A stretch of DNA of 56,795 bases from Thermobifida fusca NBRC 14071 = JCM 3263 (lineage in GTDB: Bacteria > Actinomycetota > Actinomycetes > Streptosporangiales > Streptosporangiaceae), in contig NZ_BCWB01000048.1 of NCBI RefSeq assembly GCF_001592045.1, positions 1 through 56,795 on the forward strand. The letters run 5' to 3'. Positions 45,733-52,922 of this stretch are shown here, in pieces (position 1 is the first letter of the stretch; the number at the start of each line of letters is the position of its first letter). The position numbers and the translations under genes are program-made. Below the pieces are notes generated by a model, which was given only the letters and a program-made list of their open reading frames with translations, was not told the DNA's origin and did not search any database.

Positions 45733-46432
45733 CTCCACACACGGTGGGCGACGTGTCCTGCGGAGGCGTTCCCGCTGCCTGTCCTACTCGTACCCCCGCG
45801 GATGTCGACGATGTAGACCAGGGTTGCGCCTCCCAGAACACCCACGGCGGCATGGCCCGCGTCACGGTAGGTCTCGTGCACTGCCCGACCATGCCAGGCA
45901 GTGGAGAGCCGGGCATCCCGCGGCTGCCCAGTCAGGCATGGCATAGACGGACAGTGTGAATCGCGTGAGGGCCTGTCCGCACCCTCCTGTCTGCCATGGT
46001 GGGCAAGGACACCAACGCGTAGCGGAGCTGGATGTCAGAGTGGCCCGCTAGCGCTGTGGTATGCGGGCTGCGGGCGGTCTAAGAGGTGTGCCTGGTGATG
46101 AGGAATGCCTCGCTGAAGAGAGTCGCCCTCACCATGTCCTGATCGCCGCAGAGCCATGCCCTGCGTTGTCTCCGGGAAGCCGCTCGCGAGAGTGACGGCA
46201 TCGTGGCTTCCCTCTCAACATCTCTAGGGGCCACTGGTGGTTCGTGGAGGACCCGCGCAAGTCCCGGGAGGCACACAGTTGGTGACGGCGAGGTCCACAC
46301 TGCTCCGACGATGATCGGCTCAACGACGTAGGCGGTTACGGGGATGCGGACGTATCTGCCGAGGTGGGAAGAGCTCCGGCACACGCCTAGGGCTGTTCCC
46401 TGATCGTGCGAACACGAGCCAGGAGCGGTCTC
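45733..46432. other. 700-base junction region without a recognised gene
   Basis: No frame on either strand gives a product I recognise or has a good ribosome site. A minus-strand frame at 46079-46384 is open but has odd composition. A dyad ccatgcc / ggcatgg lies at about 45889-45942. Composition is slightly lower in GC than the chromosome to the left. This is where the left end of the mobile element should be sought. No tRNA is visible. Confidence 0.4.
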
Positions 46433-46750
46433 TCATTCGTTTTTAGGCCGCATGTGCTCCGGGAGCACGAACACACCTCGACCGACCACTGACCGAACCA
46501 AGCCTTGTTCCTTGAGCCAGTTAACCGCACGCTCGGCGGTTCCCTTGGCAATGCCGAATTCCTGGTGGAGCTGTTTCACGCTCGGGATGGGCTTACCAGG
46601 CTGGTACCAGCCTGCTCTTATCCGCGAAAGCAGGATGGCCGCAATCTGCTTCCACACCGGATCGATGCACACCGGGTCAATCTCACTGTCTGGTCCGTAC
46701 TCCCGGGACAAGGGTCCTAGATCTTCCATGTCCATAGCTTGCGTTACCAC
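46433..46750 (-). CDS. Short GntR-family regulator
   Basis: The 105 residues are a GntR winged helix only (PVWKQIAAILLSRIRAGWYQPG, then SVKQLHQEFGIAKGTAERAV and the wing VGRGVFVLP). There is no effector domain. Such short GntR proteins (KorSA-like) keep transfer and replication genes of actinobacterial integrative elements silent. Repeated TGGGTAGG and an inverted TTACCCACC lie 43-107 bases upstream and are candidate operators. An internal ATG (residue 6 or 8) could be the true start. Confidence 0.82.
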   Translation of the reverse strand: MVTQAMDMEDLGPLSREYGPDSEIDPVCIDPVWKQIAAILLSRIRAGWYQPGKPIPSVKQLHQEFGIAKGTAERAVNWLKEQGLVRSVVGRGVFVLPEHMRPKNE

Positions 46751-46792
46751 TTTTCACCGTACGTCTTCTGGTGTAGGCATGGGGACTCATGG

Positions 46793-46857
46793 TTACCCAC
46801 CGGTTGGCAAGCCAAAGTCTTTGAATCCTTGTGTATGAGTGGGTAGGTGTGGGTAGG
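46793..46857. promoter_or_regulatory. Repeated operator-like motif upstream of the GntR gene
   Basis: TGGGTAGG occurs at 46840-46847 and 46850-46857 (10-base period, one helical turn), and the inverted form TTACCCACC lies at 46793-46801. The spacing on one face of the helix suits cooperative binding by a dimeric repressor such as the adjacent GntR protein. Confidence 0.55.
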
Positions 46858-46881
46858 CTAGGGGAACGTCTAAGGAACACG

Positions 46882-46917
46882 AAAAAGCTCCCGCGGTCGC
46901 GGCCACGACCCGGGAGC
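46882..46917 (-). terminator. Rho-independent terminator, minus strand
   Basis: GCTCCCG (46887-46893) and CGGGAGC (46911-46917) form the stem, with extra internal pairing (GGTCG / CGACC), and on the minus strand a run of five T follows (46886-46882). It would stop minus-strand readthrough from the transfer operon before the GntR gene. Confidence 0.75.
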
Positions 46918-46945
46918 ATGGTCAACGCTGCATGGGAGCGCTGAC

Positions 46946-47395
46946 GTGGTCAGTCTACTGCTCAACTGGTTGGGCGTGGGTTTCCGCCTGCTCAGGCCCG
47001 TGACTGGGGTGCACGCAGCCCCGAAGTCGGTTGTCGCCACTCTGGAAGCCCCGTCCGTCCGCTCCCGCAAAGCACGGGAGCCGCATTCTCACCCCGCACC
47101 GACCGCCAAGCAAAACACCACCGCGAGCCGCCGCGGCCCGGTTCCGGTAGTCGACCCGGACAACGTCAATCCGCAAGCCGCTTTGATCCGTCCCTACTTC
47201 GTGGCGCATGAACGTCAAGCCGCTCTCGGGAGGTTTCTGATGTCCGACCTTGCCAAGGCTGACGCCATTTATGACCGGCTGAGCGAAGCGGTCCGCGAGC
47301 GTCTGGACGACCCGGAACTAGCGGACGCTTTCGAGCACCTCGACGACTGGCTGCGTGCGGGTCGCGCGCTTCCCACCCCGTGGAAGCGTGAGTAA
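46946..47395 (+). CDS. Small element-encoded protein, unknown
   Basis: The 149-residue product has a Ser/Pro-rich basic N-terminal part and an acidic helical C-terminus (MSDLAKADAIYDRLSEAVRE). The stretch NPQAALIRPYFVAHERQAALG resembles the (A/V)RPYxxAHE segment common in small proteins of actinobacterial mobile elements. GTG start with GGGAG 7 bases upstream. A good plus-strand terminator lies 33 bases after its stop, which supports expression in this direction. Confidence 0.6.
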   Translation: MVSLLLNWLGVGFRLLRPVTGVHAAPKSVVATLEAPSVRSRKAREPHSHPAPTAKQNTTASRRGPVPVVDPDNVNPQAALIRPYFVAHERQAALGRFLMSDLAKADAIYDRLSEAVRERLDDPELADAFEHLDDWLRAGRALPTPWKRE

Positions 47396-47427
47396 GTCGC
47401 TGCGGTAAGCCTTCTTCCCTCCCACCA

Positions 47428-47475
47428 GGGCCCGTTTTAGCTCTCCGCCTCTCCTGGAGCTAGCGGGCCCGTTTT
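47428..47475 (+). terminator. Terminator after the small plus-strand gene
   Basis: GGGCCCG (47428-47434) pairs with CGGGCCC (47464-47470); inside it TAGCTC pairs with GAGCTA. GTTTT follows the 3' arm. The sequence GGGCCCGTTTT is itself repeated at both arms. Confidence 0.75.
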
Positions 47476-47682
47476 GCGCCTGGCTACAGGTACGGGGTAT
47501 GGACTGACCGCGGATACGGGAGCGCGTACAGCTTCGGTCTGCTACGGGACAGGAAGCACGCCGTAGGCCACACCTTCGGCTATGCCATACGCGACTTCAA
47601 CGATGGTTGGCTGATCTCCGTGAGCAGCTACGGTGCCCGTCCAGGCGTCTGCGAGTTAGCCGAAAAAGCCGAGTGGGCCTGA
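47464..47682 (+). pseudogene. Start-less fragment of a protein gene
   Basis: After a TAG at 47461-47463 the frame is open for 72 codons and ends in TGA. The translation is aromatic-rich and protein-like, with HTFGYAIRDFNDGWLISVSS near the centre and PGVCELAEKAEWA at the end. No ATG, GTG or TTG occurs early, and no ribosome site. It looks like the 3' end of a gene whose beginning was lost, with the upstream terminator moved next to it. I do not recognise the parent family. Confidence 0.35.
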
Positions 47683-47949
47683 ACACATCCGACCCAATGA
47701 GGCAAGAGAAGGAACGTTGCTAGCCCGCCCTAGGAAGCTCGAGCACGCCGATCTTTTCTACGACTCAACTTTCCGAGGAGTTAAAAGACTGTTCACAGGA
47801 CGCCGGTACGCCAGTCTGAGCGCTCCCGACCATAACACACAACATTGCCTTCAGAATTTCCTTCAGAGAAGCAACACTGCAACTCAACGGTCTGCATGAC
47901 CGCTCTTCGATAGCGGTTGCACATATTTTCCAAAATTATCCCGTAAAAA
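47683..47949. other. AT-rich intergenic stretch
   Basis: GC drops steadily from left to right. A TTG-started frame (47717-47899, 60 codons) with AAGGAA just upstream is open but its product has no recognisable features. A 6-bp hairpin (ACCGCT / AGCGGT) lies at 47899-47917 past the end of the transfer operon and may help end it. Confidence 0.35.
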
Positions 47950-48657
47950 TCAGTCTGGAACAACTCGATCTAAAGTCTCTCTAATTTCTGGAACCAGCTT
48001 CCTAACAAAAATCAAGTAATCATCTTCAATAGAAGATCCTTGACTCGCCTTATTTTTAAACGAAAAGCAAAACAGAGAATTTTTTACCACACCCGCAAAA
48101 ATAAAAACTTCTTCCTCCTTCCACTTTCCGTAGATGTAGCGACTTCCCCCAGGAACTCCTTCAACCTCACCTTCACCCAACACACTTTCTACAGGAAATT
48201 CCGCCTCCTTTAACGCATCCTCCAAAGCAACCGAAGGCCCCCCCACTAAAGATTTATATGATAGAACTACATCAGATTCAACAGCTCCACCAATAAAAAT
48301 ATCCCACGAACACTTATTAGAAATTTCGCGAACTTCTGAACTTGGATTCTCTATCGCTGTATCAAGAAAATTTTCTCCATCATCCAACCTGGCTTGATAG
48401 ACAGAATTAAAAGACTGCATATCTTCAAGATCTCTACACAAATCAAAAGATCCAGCCTCCAAGTATGTAATAGGTCCCCTCGTTGGGGTCACACTGCTAG
48501 AACCTTCAGAAACACTCCCCATTCCATTAGAAATAGAGGAAACAAACATTTTAATGCTACTCGATATGACCCATACAACCAGAAGTCCCGCAATTAAACC
48601 AGAGACAACTATAGAAATAAAAGCTTTAAATCCGTGAAGTCCTTGCTTCTTACCCAC
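47950..48657 (-). CDS. AT-rich single-TM protein of the transfer operon
   Basis: From the GTG at 48657 (GGAG 6 bases upstream; its first 8 bases overlap the previous stop) the product has 235 residues: a basic start, one TM helix (about 8-34) and an external domain of about 190 residues with four cysteines. Many lines of this gene are only 30-40% GC, with AAA, ATT and TTA codons, against about 65% in the neighbours. It is probably a recent arrival. Similar lipoprotein- or anchor-type proteins occur at the ends of conjugation operons and may act in exclusion; that is a guess. Confidence 0.7.
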   Translation of the reverse strand: MGKKQGLHGFKAFISIVVSGLIAGLLVVWVISSSIKMFVSSISNGMGSVSEGSSSVTPTRGPITYLEAGSFDLCRDLEDMQSFNSVYQARLDDGENFLDTAIENPSSEVREISNKCSWDIFIGGAVESDVVLSYKSLVGGPSVALEDALKEAEFPVESVLGEGEVEGVPGGSRYIYGKWKEEEVFIFAGVVKNSLFCFSFKNKASQGSSIEDDYLIFVRKLVPEIRETLDRVVPD

Positions 48658-49822
48658 GGTTCTCCAACTGAGCCAACTGTGCCTTCGCTTCCGGAGCCTC
48701 CAACGGCCTAGTGAATCCCATGATCGGCGCTCGGTTAGGGCTGTCGTATTCGCGTACCGCGATCGGCCCACAGTTGGTGCACCAGGCTTCAACCATCAGG
48801 CCGTCCCCGATCACCATGCCGACATGTCCTGGCCCTGGGGGTTCTCCTGGCCGCTGCACGTCGAAGAAGACCAGGTCTCCTGGCTGTTCCTGTCCCTTGG
48901 GAATGCGAGGGCCGAAATTCCATTGGTCCTGAGAGATGCGGGGAATCGTGACTCCGATGCTCTCGTAGGCCCGCATGACTAGCCCCGAGCAGTCAAAACC
49001 GTTCGGCCCTGTACCACCCCACACATAGGGTTTGCCTCGCTGGGCCAGTGCCCAATCCACCACCGCTTGGACCAGATCGTCCGGAGCGCTGCCGATGAAG
49101 TTACCGTCAGCGGTCAGCGTGCAGTTCACCGCGGTAGCGATGGACGCGCTCGCCGTGTACGAGCCTTCCGCGTACTTCTCCGCCCACTCCAAAACCTCGT
49201 CGACATACCACCAGGCGTGGTTGTAGGCGTAGATCGCCTGGCGGATGTCCTCCTTGGCACCGTGGTCGAGCAGATAGTCGGCTGCGGCGGGAATGGCATC
49301 CTCTGGGTCGTACACGTTCACGATGCCGTCGCCGTTACCGTCCTGGCCGTAGCCTTCCTCTGGACGGTCCTCGACAGGCATGATCGGTTCTCCACCCCAG
49401 CTATTGCCTGCCGCAGACCCGTCCAGAGCACCGAACTGCATCGGTCCGGCCGCACCCCAGTCGTTGTGTCCTTCCGTGATACCCGGTCCGTCCCAACGAC
49501 CGTGGTGGCTTTCCACCTGGCCGATCCCAGCCAGCACGTTCCACGGGATCCCTTTTTCCTCCCCGACCCTCTGGTAGATCTCCAGGTAGTTTTCCGGGAT
49601 GGAGTTCTCGGCGTACCCGGAGGCTTCCACCTGTTCGGTCTCACTGGTGCATTTCAGTGCCCCAGAGGTGAGGTTGGCGACGCTTTGATTGACCGTGGCC
49701 AACGGAATGACGACCATTGCGATGGTCACCACGCCCGCGATGAACAGGCCGACACCGATCGCAAATTGGGTCGCGCAGTTGCCGTCGTCAGACGGAGGTA
49801 CGCGGACGAACAGCCGGAGCAT
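48650..49822 (-). CDS. Conjugative wall hydrolase, SLT plus NlpC/P60
   Basis: The 390-residue protein has a TM anchor (about 18-44), a lysozyme-like transglycosylase domain (about 78-220, E104 in GQVESHHG) and an NlpC/P60 endopeptidase domain (248-378) with C278 in GFDCSG and H333 in GPGHVGM. A calcium-loop-like DGNGDGIVNVYD (161-172) sits in the first domain. It should open peptidoglycan locally for the transfer channel, like VirB1/TcpG. ATG at 49822 overlaps the previous stop by one base (TGATG) with GGGAGG upstream; the GTG just before is an alternative. Confidence 0.88.
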   Translation of the reverse strand: MLRLFVRVPPSDDGNCATQFAIGVGLFIAGVVTIAMVVIPLATVNQSVANLTSGALKCTSETEQVEASGYAENSIPENYLEIYQRVGEEKGIPWNVLAGIGQVESHHGRWDGPGITEGHNDWGAAGPMQFGALDGSAAGNSWGGEPIMPVEDRPEEGYGQDGNGDGIVNVYDPEDAIPAAADYLLDHGAKEDIRQAIYAYNHAWWYVDEVLEWAEKYAEGSYTASASIATAVNCTLTADGNFIGSAPDDLVQAVVDWALAQRGKPYVWGGTGPNGFDCSGLVMRAYESIGVTIPRISQDQWNFGPRIPKGQEQPGDLVFFDVQRPGEPPGPGHVGMVIGDGLMVEAWCTNCGPIAVREYDSPNRAPIMGFTRPLEAPEAKAQLAQLENRG

Positions 49823-50472
49823 CACCCGCCTCCCAGGTTGCCTGCATCAGCCGGTTGGAAGTCGTAGACCCGCCAGCTCCCGCCTTCTTTGACCATGGTG
49901 ACGGCGAAGTCTCCGAGATTCTGGGCTTTACCGTCATCGCTTTCCGTAATGGACTGCACTTTGAGGATGAAGACGATCGACTCATCGTCGAAGCCGCGGA
50001 TCGACTTGACGACCGCCCGCCCAGTGGAGGTCGCCTTCTGTTCAGCGCGTTCTCCCCACAGCGCTTCAGCACCAGAGCTCTGCGCGAGAGTCCGGGCATA
50101 CTCCTTGGTGGCGTGCTCGCCGAGCCTGTCGTAATACTCCTGGGGGGATTTCGAATAGTCGATGGTGCCGTAGTCGGTGGCGAACTCCTGGGCCACAGCC
50201 GCTGCAGCAATGAACTCTTCTTCGCTGAAGGGCAGCCAGTCGGCGAGCGCCATATCTTCAGCCGCCACGGTGGGCAGCGGCTCGACAGGCTGGTCCTCTC
50301 CCCCTTCCTCCAGGGTCTCAGTCCTGCCGCCTTCGGCCACCTGCTCCTGCTGCTCCGGGTCTGACGTGTCAGAACCACCTCCCAGGCTCCAATAGATGCC
50401 GAAGGAGACGAGGGCCACGATCAGGACACCGAAGACAAGGCGCTGTGCGCCGTCGGAAAGTGGCTTGGACAT
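49822..50472 (-). CDS. VirB8/TcpC-like transfer protein
   Basis: The 216-residue protein has a short cytoplasmic start, one TM helix (about 11-31), an acidic linker and an external domain (about 70-216) with the NTF2-like layout of VirB8 and TcpC: FATDYGTIDYSKSPQEYYDRL early and FAVTMVKEGGSWRVYDFQP at the end. Such proteins link the transfer ATPases to the channel. Assignment rests on layout and position between the VirB6-like and hydrolase genes. Confidence 0.7.
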   Translation of the reverse strand: MSKPLSDGAQRLVFGVLIVALVSFGIYWSLGGGSDTSDPEQQEQVAEGGRTETLEEGGEDQPVEPLPTVAAEDMALADWLPFSEEEFIAAAAVAQEFATDYGTIDYSKSPQEYYDRLGEHATKEYARTLAQSSGAEALWGERAEQKATSTGRAVVKSIRGFDDESIVFILKVQSITESDDGKAQNLGDFAVTMVKEGGSWRVYDFQPADAGNLGGG

Positions 50473-50558
50473 GGGGGCTTTCCTGCTGGTGAGGTGGTTA
50501 CAGGGGTGGGGTCAAGGTGCAGGACCGCTATGCGGCCTGCACCTTTGAGCTGGCGGGG

Positions 50559-52922
50559 TCAGTCATCGCTGTCCAACCAGAAGGGCACCTCCCGCGTACG
50601 GTCGCGACGCCCAGCACCCTCGGCCCAGAACGGGCTGATCGGAGCGTCCTTGTCCTTGCGGGACCCGCTCAGCCAGGTACCGCCTTCGCCGCTGCTCTGC
50701 TCACTGGAGCTCGGTGCTGGCGCGGGTCGGGCAGGCGGCGGAGTCCGTTTTTCACCCCGGGTGCCAGGCCCAGCCCACCGGGAGGGGCGAGGCAGTGTGC
50801 TGCCCTGGGGCGGGGTCTCCGTGCGGCCTCCGAACAAGCCGGTCCCTGAGGCAGAGGAGTCCGCTCGTGGAGGCGCGGCGTCTTTACTGGCACGCGGTGC
50901 CGCTTCGGCGCGATGCGCGTTACCGGAGGAACCTGTCCCGAACACTGAGCTCCATCCGGTGTCTCCGACCCCGGTGTAGCCGCCGGCCGGGCGCGGCGGA
51001 ATGGCCCCGCCACCGCCGGTTCCTTCGAAAAGACTGCTGCTGGCGGATGATGCCGTGCTGAGTCGGGGTGCTTGGGAGGAGTCCCGTTGCGGTGCGACGC
51101 CAGCCCTTGAGGCACCGCCGGATTTGGAACTGCCGTCGAGGTTCAGCGGAGGCGGAGCCGCTTTACCCGGGGTCCGGCCGTAACCCGCCACTCCCCGGGC
51201 CCGCGCGCGACCGCCGCTCTCGGTAGCGGTCGCGCCCTCGTTGTCGCCTTCCGTCGCGGTGGCAACGCCCTCGGCTTCTGCTGCATCGGCACCGGCTGCC
51301 GCTCCTGCTGTCGCTGCCGCACCAGCCGGAAGAGCAGCGGCCCCAGCCGCAAGCTGTGGTGCCCGATCAAGGCCCCACTTCTGCGCTTTCATGTAGGCCA
51401 CGGGCGGCAGGACATTCGCGCTGGCGGCCAGCACCCGGCTGTTGAGCGCATCGTTGACCATGCGCGAGGTGAAGGTATTGGCGTTCACCGAAGCGAAGAG
51501 GTTCGCGAAAGGCTTGCGGTAGATGAACAGCGCCACGGTGAACAGAGCCAGCAGAATCATCTGAAGGCCCCAGCCAAGGTCAGTGGCCATCACCAGGCCG
51601 TAGCACATGACCAGAAGCGCGATGAGAAGGACGACGAATATCTGCTTGAGCAACAAGCCGAGCAGAAGTTCAAACCAGCGGACTAGAACTGTACGCCCAT
51701 ACCCAGGGTGAACGCCAATGAGGAGGAATATAGGAGCAAGCAGCAGGAGGAGAAGAAAACCTATCTTGAGGACGATCAAGGCTACAGAGCCTACAAGAAT
51801 GACTCCGCCAGCAAAGATGGAAGCGAATAGCGCGAGGGAGGCTACTCCAAGACGAATTCCTTGCTGACTCCCTTCGAAGATTGGATAAACTTCTGGATAT
51901 GCATTCTTAATATTGGCGGATATCTCTTCGTAGGAAGCTTGCTTTTCAGAATACAGCTCTGCAGCGTCTATTTCTCCATTAGCTATTTGGTACTGTTCCA
52001 GGCGGCTAACTCCCTGAGCTTCCAGGAGATCCATAGCGTGATATCTTGCCGCAACGTTCGCCACTGGCCCCGTACCAAACTCGCCAGCAATCCACGGCCT
52101 ACAAACAAGGCCGGACCAAAGCATTTGAGAATTCTGTCGGACAGCAAAATCGTTTGCACTCTCCCATTCCGCTTTCTCCATATCAGGAGCTCCGGCAGGA
52201 CAGGTAACTGTGCCCCCAGGAACATTAACCTTAGAAAGGGAAGAGTTGATTAGCTGACCTCCAGAATTAACTATCGTTCCCGCATATCCCAGGATCTGCC
52301 CGGGGTTAACGAGTATCCAGATACCCAGGGTGGTAGCGACCACCATCCATACGGCGCTCTCGATGGTGAGGGTGACTCGCTTGCGGATGAGCCCGTACCA
52401 GCCCAGCCACACTGCGCCAAGGATGATCACTGTGGGCAGGAGCGGGCGCCAGATTCCTTCCCGGAGTTCACCGATAACGTTTTCAACCAGACGGTTAAAG
52501 TTGTCCAGCAGGCCGTCCGAGGTAGCCGCCTGATAGACGGTGATCGTCGACTGGTTGATCGTCTTAGACAAGTCCCAGGCGGTATTGCTCAGAGTAGCCA
52601 TCGCACTGGAACTCAGTTTGTCCACGCAGGACTCACGAATGGTGTGCCACTGCTGTCCGGCAGTTCCGTACTGGCCGTAAATGCTGGCGTCCGGAGGAAG
52701 GCCGTCGGGCGAAGCGGCTGCTGCATCCGCTGCTTGAGGTGGCACCAACAATCCGTCTACACCCGAGCCTGCTGCTTCAGGTTGGGGTGCTGGCTCCCCT
52801 TCACAACCCGGAACGGCGGCTTGCACTGAGCCGATCGGGACGAGTAGAAAAGCCAACATTAACGCGGCCAAAAAAGCGACCCTTCGCAGGTCGAACCGCC
52901 GAACCCGGCCCAGCAGTGTCAT
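50559..52922 (-). CDS. VirB6/TrbL-like polytopic channel protein
   Basis: The 787 residues comprise a signal-like segment (14-35), an external loop with two cysteines, about seven TM helices (between about 150 and 470), and a long low-complexity tail (540-787) rich in Gly, Ser, Ala and Pro. This is the layout of VirB6/TrbL proteins of Gram-positive conjugation systems. The stretch encoded by about 51690-52270 (residues about 215-410) is much less GC-rich than both ends, suggesting gene mosaicism. The start overlaps the VirB4 stop by 4 bases. Confidence 0.75.
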   Translation of the reverse strand: MTLLGRVRRFDLRRVAFLAALMLAFLLVPIGSVQAAVPGCEGEPAPQPEAAGSGVDGLLVPPQAADAAAASPDGLPPDASIYGQYGTAGQQWHTIRESCVDKLSSSAMATLSNTAWDLSKTINQSTITVYQAATSDGLLDNFNRLVENVIGELREGIWRPLLPTVIILGAVWLGWYGLIRKRVTLTIESAVWMVVATTLGIWILVNPGQILGYAGTIVNSGGQLINSSLSKVNVPGGTVTCPAGAPDMEKAEWESANDFAVRQNSQMLWSGLVCRPWIAGEFGTGPVANVAARYHAMDLLEAQGVSRLEQYQIANGEIDAAELYSEKQASYEEISANIKNAYPEVYPIFEGSQQGIRLGVASLALFASIFAGGVILVGSVALIVLKIGFLLLLLLAPIFLLIGVHPGYGRTVLVRWFELLLGLLLKQIFVVLLIALLVMCYGLVMATDLGWGLQMILLALFTVALFIYRKPFANLFASVNANTFTSRMVNDALNSRVLAASANVLPPVAYMKAQKWGLDRAPQLAAGAAALPAGAAATAGAAAGADAAEAEGVATATEGDNEGATATESGGRARARGVAGYGRTPGKAAPPPLNLDGSSKSGGASRAGVAPQRDSSQAPRLSTASSASSSLFEGTGGGGAIPPRPAGGYTGVGDTGWSSVFGTGSSGNAHRAEAAPRASKDAAPPRADSSASGTGLFGGRTETPPQGSTLPRPSRWAGPGTRGEKRTPPPARPAPAPSSSEQSSGEGGTWLSGSRKDKDAPISPFWAEGAGRRDRTREVPFWLDSDD

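Noticed and set aside
46079-46384. Minus-strand frame of about 101 codons next to the GntR gene
   Set aside because: No ribosome site, unusual composition, and no recognised family. It could be a relic but cannot be supported.
46933-46942. TGGGAGCGCT, resembling the CelR operator of Thermobifida (TGGGAGCGCTCCCA)
   Set aside because: Only the left 10 of 14 bases match and the palindrome is incomplete; it overlaps the likely ribosome site of the plus-strand gene.
47717-47899. TTG-started 60-codon frame
   Set aside because: Start codon and spacing are weak and the product shows no features; mentioned only in the gap entry.
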